From: an uncultured Fidelibacterota bacterium
GTDB lineage: Bacteria; Fidelibacterota; Marinisomatia; Marinisomatales; UBA1611
DNA: 5,050 nucleotides
Direction of reading: 5' to 3'
Assembly (NCBI GenBank): GCA_937893835.1
Contig: CALCSS010000217.1
Coordinates: forward strand, 1 to 5,050
Shown here: positions 1-5,050 of the stretch, piece after piece
Numbering within the stretch: the stretch's first letter is position 1
Layout: each line of letters opens with the position of its first letter
Made by a program: the position numbers and the translations under genes
Notes under the pieces: model-generated
The model's database searches: none
Seen by the model: the letters and a program-made list of their open reading frames with translations, nothing else
Told to the model about the DNA's origin: nothing

Positions 1-1039
1 ATTTTAGGCCAAAAAGAGGCCTGAACCATTTTATTTGTTTTACTATCTCGTAGAGTAGTATGCTACCGGCAAATATGCCACCTATCAACAATACTAATTT
101 TAATATTGCTGCCAACTTCAAAGGCATTATCAAATAGCTGAAAAAGGCTTGCAATGGCATATGAAATATATAGACCGGATAAACTGCCTCCTTGCAATAG
201 GATAGAGCGTTCGAAGATTTATTTAAATATAATGACCCATATCCAAAGATGGCCAACATCCAGCACATTGACTCAAAACCATTGAGCCAATGTGCTCCTT
301 GGGTTTGTGTAGATATCATAGCATATAATCTTATCATATAAAGAGAGAATCCAATGCCTAGGGCATATCTCCTTGTTTTTTCCACAGCCCTCCAAAATGT
401 ATTGCCTAGCGATACTAGACAGAATCCAATAAAAAAACATGCCATTCCAAGCCAAAAACCATGAGGAGTCATTGCATAAATAGTGAAGTTTTCTGGTTGA
501 ACTATCAAATACTCGATCATTGTGATCAAGGCCAAGGCTATTATTCCCAATCGGTATTGAAATAGCCAAGTGAGAATTCTAGAAATGAAATTAGGAGTTC
601 TGTTATTTAGGTATATGAGTAATGGGAGTAATAATAAAACATACATAAAAATATTACCGAGGAACCAGAGATGGCCTACATTGGGAACATAGTATATCTC
701 TTCATCAAAATAAAGAGAGGGGAAATAAACATTGATCGGACAAATGAAAAAGAATCCAAATACAAAAGGTAGTAATATTCGAGAGGTTCGTTCCTTTAAC
801 AGTTGTTTCCAATCACGATTTCTCATGGCGAAAAAAACACCCATACCAGAGACCATGAACAGAATTGGGATGCGCCATACGTTGATCATTGCCATTGGAA
901 TCCACAATACTTCCAAATGCTCTCCATTTTCAATGAACCATATCTTATGACCCCAAGGTTGGAATGCAACTATGGCATGATAGATTATTAGTAGTCCAAG
1001 TGCAATGACTCTGATCCAGTCTACGTCATTTCTTCTCAT
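1..1039 (-). CDS. Acyltransferase-3 family membrane protein (3' end beyond window)
   Basis: Reading the minus strand from ATG at 1039 gives 346 uninterrupted codons to the left edge, with no stop reached, so the C-terminus is missing. Acyltransferase-3 proteins are usually about 350-400 residues, so probably little is lost. The start MRRNDVDWIRVIALG, with Arg10 and His21 (IIYHAIVAF) in the first membrane helix, matches the conserved Arg/His signature of this family. Other family-like stretches are a Gly-His-Leu-Trp-Phe-Leu segment at residues 122-127 and VYPVYIFHMPLQ near 287-298. About ten hydrophobic helices alternate with short basic loops. The family moves acyl groups from cytoplasmic acyl-CoA to glycans, lipids or other small acceptors at the inner membrane; the substrate here cannot be told. 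The start codon overlaps the stop of the upstream gene (ATGA), so translation is probably coupled. Family confident, acceptor unknown. Confidence 0.88.
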   Translation of the reverse strand, partial: MRRNDVDWIRVIALGLLIIYHAIVAFQPWGHKIWFIENGEHLEVLWIPMAMINVWRIPILFMVSGMGVFFAMRNRDWKQLLKERTSRILLPFVFGFFFICPINVYFPSLYFDEEIYYVPNVGHLWFLGNIFMYVLLLLPLLIYLNNRTPNFISRILTWLFQYRLGIIALALITMIEYLIVQPENFTIYAMTPHGFWLGMACFFIGFCLVSLGNTFWRAVEKTRRYALGIGFSLYMIRLYAMISTQTQGAHWLNGFESMCWMLAIFGYGSLYLNKSSNALSYCKEAVYPVYIFHMPLQAFFSYLIMPLKLAAILKLVLLIGGIFAGSILLYEIVKQIKWFRPLFGLK

Positions 1040-1920
1040 TTCTCATTTTCAAATTTGGGTGTGAAAATATTTTTCCCTTCAAATAATTTTGTCTTATTGA
1101 CATAGCTGTGGTATTTCCTGCATTCACATGATAGATATTCAATGTCAATGGGGTGGAATTCTCTTTTTGCATCTGGCCAATATTCTTTTTGTAGTTCGAT
1201 CATTCTCGCGCATGTTTGTTGATGGCTATCTAAACCCAAATATTCCTGAAGCCTGTCTAGATATGCCACAGCGCCAATGCCTGTAGGCACAGGACTGTTT
1301 GGGTCGATGATGTCAGGTCTGAACCATGCGATGTCTGTGATCGCCATGAATACGGGGAAATCATTCCTCATCTTAAATTCATTGTTGATCGCATCTGTCG
1401 CTTTAATGATATTACCATGTATACTCTCAATTGTTTTGGTCAGAGGCTCTTTTATATCAAAGAAAAGCAGGGTTGCGGCATCAAATCGAGAGTATTTTTT
1501 TTCTTTCCAATGAATGGGCTCCACTGGGTATGCAGTAGTATTACACCAATGATCATCTTGCTCAATTAGATTGCGCAATCTGTCAGGATCAGATAAGGAT
1601 CTAATTGAGATATTATCCAGTGTCTCTTGTCTATTGCACCAACGTGCAAAGAACAAGGCATGGACCAAAGTTGTCAGGTCATTTTCGAGATCTTTTGCAA
1701 AGTCGAGAATTGCCTTGCTGCCTCGATCATCCTCTCTAAACACATTCAGAAAACGAGCTTGCCTAAAGATCGGGTCATCGGTCCACGGTGGAGGCAGGCC
1801 TTGCTCTCTCTTTTTTCTTATATTTTCACGCTCAAAGCAAAAATCAAAAAAGGCCTTTACAGGATCCTTTATAACTAGACCATCAAGAGATATCGCGTAC
1901 GGATTATAAGTGTTATCCAT
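1036..1920 (-). CDS. 5-hmdU DNA kinase helical-domain family protein (putative DNA base hypermodification protein)
   Basis: This 294-residue protein carries the family's diagnostic block at residues 31-66. It begins RENIRKKREQGLPPPWTDDP and continues through a Phe-Leu-Asn-Val stretch to the charged FREDDR motif (61-66). A second block, VPTGIGAVAYLDRL (211-224), resembles the helix-hairpin-helix-like Gly-x-Gly turn of the DNA-glycosylase-related fold. A third, CECRKY (265-270), matches the C-terminal Cys-Glu...Lys-Tyr signature. In phages, relatives work on 5-hydroxymethyluracil in DNA, either fused to a P-loop kinase that phosphorylates the base or as pyrophosphorylases that install amino-acid or polyamine groups. 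No Walker A motif is present, so this copy cannot itself be the kinase; its role in a bacterial genome is unproven. There is no clear Shine-Dalgarno site. The start is chosen because it is the first ATG and lies just inside the 64-bp divergent gap. It is the first gene of a two-gene unit with the acyltransferase. Family fairly sure, reaction inferred. Confidence 0.8.
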   Translation of the reverse strand: MDNTYNPYAISLDGLVIKDPVKAFFDFCFERENIRKKREQGLPPPWTDDPIFRQARFLNVFREDDRGSKAILDFAKDLENDLTTLVHALFFARWCNRQETLDNISIRSLSDPDRLRNLIEQDDHWCNTTAYPVEPIHWKEKKYSRFDAATLLFFDIKEPLTKTIESIHGNIIKATDAINNEFKMRNDFPVFMAITDIAWFRPDIIDPNSPVPTGIGAVAYLDRLQEYLGLDSHQQTCARMIELQKEYWPDAKREFHPIDIEYLSCECRKYHSYVNKTKLFEGKNIFTPKFENEK

Positions 1921-1984
1921 TCAATTATAAATTTTCAGTCGAAATAAAAAATTGTATAAAAAAATTATGTTAAATTAACGGGAA
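1921..1984. promoter_or_regulatory. Divergent intergenic promoter region
   Basis: These 64 very AT-rich bases separate two outward-facing genes, so promoters for both should lie here or overlap the gene starts. For the plus-strand gene, TATAAA (1955-1960) could be a -10 box. It lies 17 bases after TTTTCA (1932-1937), a 4-of-6 match to a sigma-70 -35 box. For the minus-strand unit, TATAAT reads at 1929-1924, only four bases before the ATG, which would fit only a nearly leaderless message; no better candidate stood out. Promoter consensus varies between phyla, so the exact boxes are uncertain. Confidence 0.4.
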
Positions 1985-2668
1985 ATGAGACACCTATTTC
2001 GCCTTATTATTTTCTTATCGATTCTTGTAGGACAAAAATCAATCCAATCCAATCCAATCTCAGAAAATCAAATTGGCATGGCCTCGGGCATATTCGCCAA
2101 TTATGGGACAGCCGGAATGGAGGTAGATGGTTATTTTGAAGTGCAGGGCAGAAGAGGATTATTCCTTGAGTCTTCGGGTATTGCTCAATTGGGAGAGCAA
2201 ATGACATTGAATACCTCCCTCGGTATTATGAATGAGGTTGCACCTGACATTCTCATGGGTGGAGGTTATTCCAATTATCTAGAGATTGATAATGATGTAC
2301 TGCATGAGGTCTTCTTTGGTGCCAGTTCCAGTTCAATCACAGGCGTGGCCTTTATTGGACTAGGCAGTGAACTATCACCCAATTACCTTGGGACATTGAA
2401 TTTAAATTCCTTTTTCCCTTTTCTTTCGATCGATTCTTCGATCATGTGTATCTTGAGCAAGGAAATGGACGAGTTTGGCTATGATATTTTCTTTAATATG
2501 TCAAAGACAGTTGGTTCTGGTTTGTCTTATGGCTGTTCGTTGTCAAGTGAGCGTTATGAGGATGAAGAGAGACGTACTTTTAAAAAGCAAGGTCAATTTA
2601 AGAAATTCACAGTTCCAGTGACTGCTCAAGGATTATTCATTTCCTTCTTTATTGGATGGACCTTCTAG
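1985..2668 (+). CDS. Hypothetical secreted / outer-membrane-type protein
   Basis: I do not recognise this 227-residue protein. It opens with a typical signal peptide: Arg at positions 2 and 6, a hydrophobic core LIIFLSILVG (7-16), and likely cleavage around Ser22-Asn23. The mature part is rich in Gly, Ser and aromatic residues in short alternating stretches, such as GYFEVQGRRGLFLESSG and GMASGIFANYGTAG. It ends in Gly-Trp-Thr-Phe, and a terminal aromatic residue is typical of outer-membrane beta-barrels. A small barrel or outer-membrane-associated protein is therefore plausible but not proven. A tandem AATCC pentamer (about 3.8 copies, 2041-2059) encodes the segment around the cleavage site. 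The gene is divergent from the base-hypermodification unit and ends 12 bp from the convergent trmH. No good Shine-Dalgarno sequence precedes ATG 1985. Coding status is strong; function is unknown. Confidence 0.75.
   Translation: MRHLFRLIIFLSILVGQKSIQSNPISENQIGMASGIFANYGTAGMEVDGYFEVQGRRGLFLESSGIAQLGEQMTLNTSLGIMNEVAPDILMGGGYSNYLEIDNDVLHEVFFGASSSSITGVAFIGLGSELSPNYLGTLNLNSFFPFLSIDSSIMCILSKEMDEFGYDIFFNMSKTVGSGLSYGCSLSSERYEDEERRTFKKQGQFKKFTVPVTAQGLFISFFIGWTF
2041..2059 (+). repeat. AATCC pentanucleotide tandem repeat
   Basis: Three full AATCC units and a partial AATC follow one another, preceded by a one-mismatch unit (AAATC, 2036-2040). The repeat lies in the coding sequence around the predicted signal-peptide cleavage site. 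Gain or loss of one 5-base unit would shift the reading frame. Confidence 0.8.
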
Positions 2669-2680
2669 GTGATCGATCGG

Positions 2681-3328
2681 TCAAGAGATTATCTGTCCCT
2701 TTTCATCTAATTGCGGATATTCAGTACCTTTTTTCCTGAGTACTGAGGCTGCTTCTGGATAGGAGAATTCAAATAACAGGCTTTGATATTCCATTTCACT
2801 TAGTCTCTTAGAGTCATATAGCCCAGCCTCTTGTCTTTGTCGCTGTATTTCAAAGAGTATCACTGCATTGGCTACAGAAACATTCAAACTCTCCACCATG
2901 CCATTCAATGGGATCGCGATCTCCTGGTTTGCGAAATGAACTGAATTATCGGATACACCATCCAATTCTGCACCAAGAACGATTGCTGTAGGTTTTGTAT
3001 AATCCACCTCACGAAAATCGACAGCCTTTTTGCTATTATTTGCAACAAAGACCTTATAATTATCCTTTTTTAAAGAATGATAGAGTTCAGTTAGATCACT
3101 GTGAACGTGTACCTTGACCCAATGGTTGGAGCCACTTGCAGCCTTGAGATTTACGCCGATCTGAGTACTCTTTGATCTCGCATGGATATTCCCGATTCCA
3201 GTTGCATCACACGATCGTAAAATAGCAGCAATGTTATGTGGTTTGTGAATATTGTCCAGAATAACTGCTACATCAGGCTGACGTTTCTTTAAGACATTTT
3301 GAATCTTTTCAAATCGTTCAGGTGTCAT
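2681..3328 (-). CDS. trmH: TrmH, tRNA (guanosine(18)-2'-O)-methyltransferase
   Basis: TrmH uses S-adenosylmethionine to 2'-O-methylate G18 in the D-loop of tRNA in the cytoplasm. The 215-residue product aligns by eye along its whole length with the TrmH type known from E. coli (229 residues). It starts MTPERFEKIQ and has motif 1 in HKPHNIAAILRS (28-39; Asn32 and the catalytic-type Arg38). A conserved VDFREVDYTKPT lies at 103-114, and motif 2 is VLGAELDGVS (117-126, Glu121). The motif 3 knot is IPLNGMVESLNVSVANA (139-155). The TrmH-specific C-terminal tail, with IQRQRQEAGLY (161-171), is present, so this is TrmH and not TrmL or RlmB. An AGGA site (3337-3334) five bases before the ATG supports the start. 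It is transcribed divergently from queG and converges on the outer-membrane-type gene. A short inverted repeat lies in its upstream region. Confidence 0.93.
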   Translation of the reverse strand: MTPERFEKIQNVLKKRQPDVAVILDNIHKPHNIAAILRSCDATGIGNIHARSKSTQIGVNLKAASGSNHWVKVHVHSDLTELYHSLKKDNYKVFVANNSKKAVDFREVDYTKPTAIVLGAELDGVSDNSVHFANQEIAIPLNGMVESLNVSVANAVILFEIQRQRQEAGLYDSKRLSEMEYQSLLFEFSYPEAASVLRKKGTEYPQLDEKGQIIS

Positions 3329-3333
3329 ACTTT

Positions 3334-3337
3334 TCCT
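3334..3337 (-). promoter_or_regulatory. Ribosome binding site of trmH
   Basis: AGGA on the minus strand lies five bases upstream of the trmH ATG and supports that start codon. Confidence 0.55.
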
Positions 3338-3345
3338 AATGGAGG

Positions 3346-3405
3346 GTGGTGGAAACCATATTTAACATTCAAATTTGTAGTAGTTACTCATCAGTTTTCC
3401 ACCAC
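3346..3405. repeat. 10-bp inverted repeat upstream of trmH
   Basis: GTGGTGGAAA (3346-3355) is exactly mirrored by TTTCCACCAC (3396-3405) with a 40-base AT-rich spacer. It lies directly upstream of trmH, at the border where base composition drops. It could be a paired operator, a stem in the trmH leader, or the end of an inserted element; the sequence does not decide between these. Confidence 0.5.
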
Positions 3406-3649
3406 ACCATATCTTTATCATTTTCCTAAACTAAAATTAAGAAATAATAAGATATGGGAACTCTACAATAAAGGATGGGGGTTTACTAAAATACATAGAT
3501 ATATGAAAGAAAATGGATATCAGGTTTCCAAATATCCTTCATCAATAGGTAACATAATCAAATGTCGGATTCGGAGGGAGAAGATATTAAATCAACCAAC
3601 CACAGTAGATAAGTTTGTTGATTTTAAAATGGAGATGATGAGGGATTGA
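3362..3649 (+). pseudogene. Start-less HTH/recombinase-like ORF, probable gene remnant
   Basis: An open frame runs from inside the start of trmH to TGA at 3647-3649. Its first possible start, a TTG at 3299, lies antisense within trmH, and there is no ATG until 3503, which would leave 48 codons. From about 3427 on the translation looks protein-like: NNKIWELYNKGWGFTKIHRY, then MKENGYQVSKYPSSIGNII and a basic tail ending in KFVDFKMEMMRD. The pattern 'I-x-x-L-y-n-k-G-x-g-x-x-k-I-x-x-y-l-x-x-n-G' followed by a second helix resembles helix-turn-helix segments found in serine-recombinase-type and related mobile proteins. No catalytic domain is present. The simplest reading is the truncated 3' end of a mobile-element gene; a small intact DNA-binding protein with a non-ATG start is the alternative. 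The left boundary given is arbitrary. Confidence 0.4.
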
Positions 3650-3682
3650 AACCGAATTTTTATCTAATAGATATTGATTTTA

Positions 3683-4153
3683 TTAGTTTAATCGAAAGGG
3701 TCCTTTAGAACCAATATAAGAGATTTCTTCAACTAATAAATCATTATTATAAACACCTTCCCAATAAATCCTTCCATCTAAATCATAGTATAGATATTTA
3801 CCTTCTAATTTTCCATTCTGATAATTTCCTATACTATTTACTTCTCCATTTTCGAAATAATGAATGTATTTACCTTCTAATTTTCCATCATTATAGTTTT
3901 CTAACTTTTTTTTAGAATAAATATCCTTATTTCCAAAACCATAATAAATAAATTCACCATGTTTTCTCCCTTCTTTGTAGTATCCCTCACACCAAGTAGA
4001 TTTATCCATATTATAAAAAGTAAATTTTCCATCCCATTTTCTGTCTTTTAAGTTTCCTTTTAATTTTATTTCTCCCGATTCACGATACTCGATATATTCC
4101 TGACTAAAAGAAAAAGAAACCAGTATTAATAATGTTGATAATAATATTTTCAT
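3683..4153 (-). CDS. Secreted MORN-repeat protein
   Basis: This is a 156-residue protein. Its signal peptide MKILLSTLLILVSFSFS probably ends near residue 17 and has no lipobox Cys, so a periplasmic or exported protein is likely. The rest is a chain of MORN-like units of about 23-24 residues: GNLKDRKWDGKFTFYN (33-48), YYKEGRKHGEFIYYG (58-72), NDGKLEGKYIHYFENGEVNS (88-107) and NGKLEGKYLYYDLDGRIYWE (113-132). Such proteins are sometimes database-labelled 'YwqK family antitoxin', but no toxin partner is seen and that label should not be read as function. An in-frame ATG at 4174 exists, but AGGAG (4164-4160) six bases before ATG 4153 and the clean signal peptide favour the shorter start. GC content (about 25% in sampled lines) is well below that of the flanking trmH and queG, as expected for acquired DNA. 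Confidence 0.82.
   Translation of the reverse strand: MKILLSTLLILVSFSFSQEYIEYRESGEIKLKGNLKDRKWDGKFTFYNMDKSTWCEGYYKEGRKHGEFIYYGFGNKDIYSKKKLENYNDGKLEGKYIHYFENGEVNSIGNYQNGKLEGKYLYYDLDGRIYWEGVYNNDLLVEEISYIGSKGPFRLN
3795..3888. repeat. Exact 22-bp direct repeat within the MORN gene
   Basis: Positions 3795-3816 and 3867-3888 are identical over 22 bases, 72 bp (24 codons) apart, and encode the shared GKLEGKY core of two MORN units. Identity at DNA level points to fairly recent internal duplication of a repeat unit. Confidence 0.85.
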
Positions 4154-4159
4154 AATAAA

Positions 4160-4164
4160 CTCCT
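4160..4164 (-). promoter_or_regulatory. Ribosome binding site deciding the MORN gene start
   Basis: AGGAG on the minus strand lies six bases before ATG 4153. It also overlaps the codons between the upstream ATG (4174) and this one, so it argues that translation begins at 4153 and not at 4174. Confidence 0.65.
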
Positions 4165-4174
4165 GTGGTAACAA

Positions 4175-4296
4175 AATTTAAGAGGCCTACTATAATTACA
4201 GGTAGGAATAAAAAAGGTTCCATAAATAGAACCATATTTTTCATTATCACCCTCCATTCTGAGGGATATTGTCATGATAAATATTAAATTCCATTA
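4175..4296. other. AT-rich divergent intergenic region with three short inverted repeats
   Basis: Besides the terminator-like hairpin, this gap holds CCTAC/GTAGG (4186-4190 and 4202-4206) and CCCTC/GAGGG (4250-4254 and 4261-4265). It should contain promoters for the minus-strand MORN gene and plus-strand queG, but I see no convincing -35/-10 pair and no strong ribosome site before the queG ATG. The 11-mer CACCCTCCATT (4248-4258) recurs in inverted orientation just upstream of trmH (3338-3348). Confidence 0.45.
4210..4240 (-). terminator. Small terminator-like hairpin between the MORN gene and queG
   Basis: GGTTC (4216-4220) pairs with GAACC (4229-4233) around an 8-base loop. On the minus strand the stem is followed at once by six T (4215-4210), like an intrinsic terminator. 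On the plus strand it is followed by ATATTTTT. The stem is only five base pairs. No minus-strand gene ends here, so it would act as an attenuator in the MORN leader, an antisense block against queG, or a relic. Weak evidence. Confidence 0.3.
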
Positions 4297-5050
4297 ATGA
4301 AAATTTCATCTAAATCTATAAAGAAAAAGGCAATTGAGTTGGGCTTTCAAAAAGTAGGGATAACTGAAGCAAGTGAGACCTTGGTGGAACAAAGAAATCT
4401 AGAGGCTTGGCTAAAGAAAGGAAACCACGCTGACATGAAATGGATGGAGAAAAGGAAGGATGAACGTGGTGATATACATTCTTACTTTCCTGAAGCTAGA
4501 TCTATCATATCAGTTGGGATGAATTATTATACTGGCAAGGACCAGAATGATCTTCAATCTGATTATAAATTCTCTAACTACGCTTGGGGAGAGGATTATC
4601 ATGAGGTGTTAAAAAAACAACTTTTCTTCCTATTGAATTGGATCAAGGAAGATCACCCCGACATCAAAGGCCTTGTTTGCGTGGATACAGCACCTGTAAT
4701 GGATAAAGTATGGGCTCAGAGAGGTGGACTGGGCTGGATCGGCAAACATACAAATCTAATCTCGAGAGACTATGGAAGCTGGTTATTCCTAGGAGAGTTG
4801 ATCCTTGATCAGGATCTGGAATATGATAATTATTTTGATGAAGATCTTTGTGGTACCTGTATGGCCTGTATAGAGGCATGCCCCACTCAGGCGTTGGACG
4901 AATACAAGATCGATGCTGGGAAATGCATCTCGTATCTCACTATCGAGCATAGAGGATCATTCTCAAATGACCAAGAAGATCTATATGGTTGGATCTATGG
5001 ATGCGATGTTTGTCAGGAGGTCTGTCCATGGAATCAAAAGTTCTCTATGG
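4297..5050 (+). CDS. queG: QueG, epoxyqueuosine reductase (3' end beyond window)
   Basis: QueG reduces epoxyqueuosine to queuosine at tRNA position 34, using cobalamin and two 4Fe-4S clusters, the last step of queuosine synthesis. The frame from ATG 4297 is open for 251 codons to the right edge; complete family members have roughly 310-380 residues, so the C-terminus is missing. CVDTAPVMDKVWAQRGGLGW (128-147) continuing into IGKHTNLI contains Asp130, which corresponds to the catalytic Asp of the family. CGTCMACIEACP gives the first cluster cysteines at 185, 188, 191 and 195. Cys210 and CDVCQEVCP (236, 239, 243) supply the second, ferredoxin-like set. The N-terminal half (KISSKSIKKKAIELGFQKVG and the HADMKWM stretch at 44-50) matches the usual cobalamin-binding start. 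No Shine-Dalgarno site is evident; the ATG is chosen by fit to the family N-terminus. It is divergent from trmH, from which an AT-rich accessory segment separates it. Confidence 0.95.
   Translation, partial: MKISSKSIKKKAIELGFQKVGITEASETLVEQRNLEAWLKKGNHADMKWMEKRKDERGDIHSYFPEARSIISVGMNYYTGKDQNDLQSDYKFSNYAWGEDYHEVLKKQLFFLLNWIKEDHPDIKGLVCVDTAPVMDKVWAQRGGLGWIGKHTNLISRDYGSWLFLGELILDQDLEYDNYFDEDLCGTCMACIEACPTQALDEYKIDAGKCISYLTIEHRGSFSNDQEDLYGWIYGCDVCQEVCPWNQKFSM

Noticed and set aside
273..569. 98-codon minus-strand open frame starting MAISIPIGNN
   Set aside because: It lies in another frame inside the acyltransferase gene, whose own frame is open for 346 codons with clear membrane helices.
732..991. 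Two overlapping plus-strand open frames of 72 and 62 codons
   Set aside because: They are antisense to the acyltransferase coding sequence and show no protein-like pattern.
1277..1909. Three plus-strand open frames antisense to the hypermodification-family gene
   Set aside because: They mirror a gene with recognised family motifs and have low-complexity, non-protein-like composition.
1036..1920. A P-loop 5-hmdU kinase domain in the hypermodification-family protein
   Set aside because: No GxxxxGK[ST] motif is present in the 294 residues; only the helical-domain signatures are seen.
2007..2207. 66-codon minus-strand open frame
   Set aside because: Antisense to the signal-peptide-bearing gene and without family resemblance.
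3360..3390. Integron attC-like site (ATTTAAC at 3360-3366 with a downstream GTTA)
   Set aside because: The matching GTTRRRY half-site is not satisfied and the inner L/R boxes are not seen.
3664..3686. AT-only hairpin CTAATA/TATTAG at the end of the MORN gene as a terminator
   Set aside because: The stem is almost entirely A-T, overlaps the stop codon, and lacks a proper T-run on either strand.
3683..4153. A toxin-antitoxin pair formed by the MORN protein (often labelled YwqK antitoxin) and the adjacent ORF
   Set aside because: The neighbour is on the opposite strand, converges on it, lacks a start codon and has no toxin motif.
4664..4879. 71-codon minus-strand open frame
   Set aside because: Antisense to queG, across the catalytic and first Fe-S cluster region, which is clearly coding on the plus strand.

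Overview
The window is a stretch of bacterial chromosome of moderate GC, about 40-50% in sampled coding lines, with short intergenic gaps. It carries two housekeeping tRNA-modification genes, trmH and queG, beside accessory genes. The gene make-up and the signal-peptide/outer-membrane-type protein suggest a Gram-negative bacterium. A marine Bacteroidota- or Marinimicrobia-like lineage is my guess, but nothing in the sequence fixes the taxonomy.

Left part, minus strand (1-1920): a two-gene unit. The promoter-proximal gene (1920-1036) encodes a 294-residue protein with the hallmark motifs of the '5-hmdU DNA kinase helical domain' family, also called alpha-glutamyl/putrescinyl-thymine pyrophosphorylase-like or putative DNA base hypermodification protein. 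This family was defined from phage thymine-hypermodification systems. Its stop codon overlaps the start of a multi-pass membrane acyltransferase (acyltransferase-3 family) by an ATGA junction. The acyltransferase runs off the left edge without reaching a stop. This translationally coupled pair is the most unusual feature of the window.

Middle (1921-3328): a 64-bp divergent promoter region separates that unit from a plus-strand gene for a secreted or outer-membrane protein of unknown function (1985-2668). That gene converges, with a 12-bp gap, on trmH (minus strand, 3328-2681), the tRNA Gm18 2'-O-methyltransferase.

Right part (3329-5050): between the divergently transcribed trmH and queG lies about 0.95 kb of clearly AT-richer DNA, about 25-28% GC in sampled lines. 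It holds a start-less plus-strand ORF that looks like a remnant of a helix-turn-helix/recombinase-like gene, and a secreted MORN-repeat protein (minus strand, 4153-3683). Short inverted repeats lie near both borders, so this looks like an accessory insertion between two tRNA-modification genes. The window ends inside queG (plus strand, from 4297), which encodes epoxyqueuosine reductase; the catalytic Asp and both Fe-S cysteine clusters are visible before the edge.

No tRNA, rRNA, CRISPR array or intact transposase was seen.
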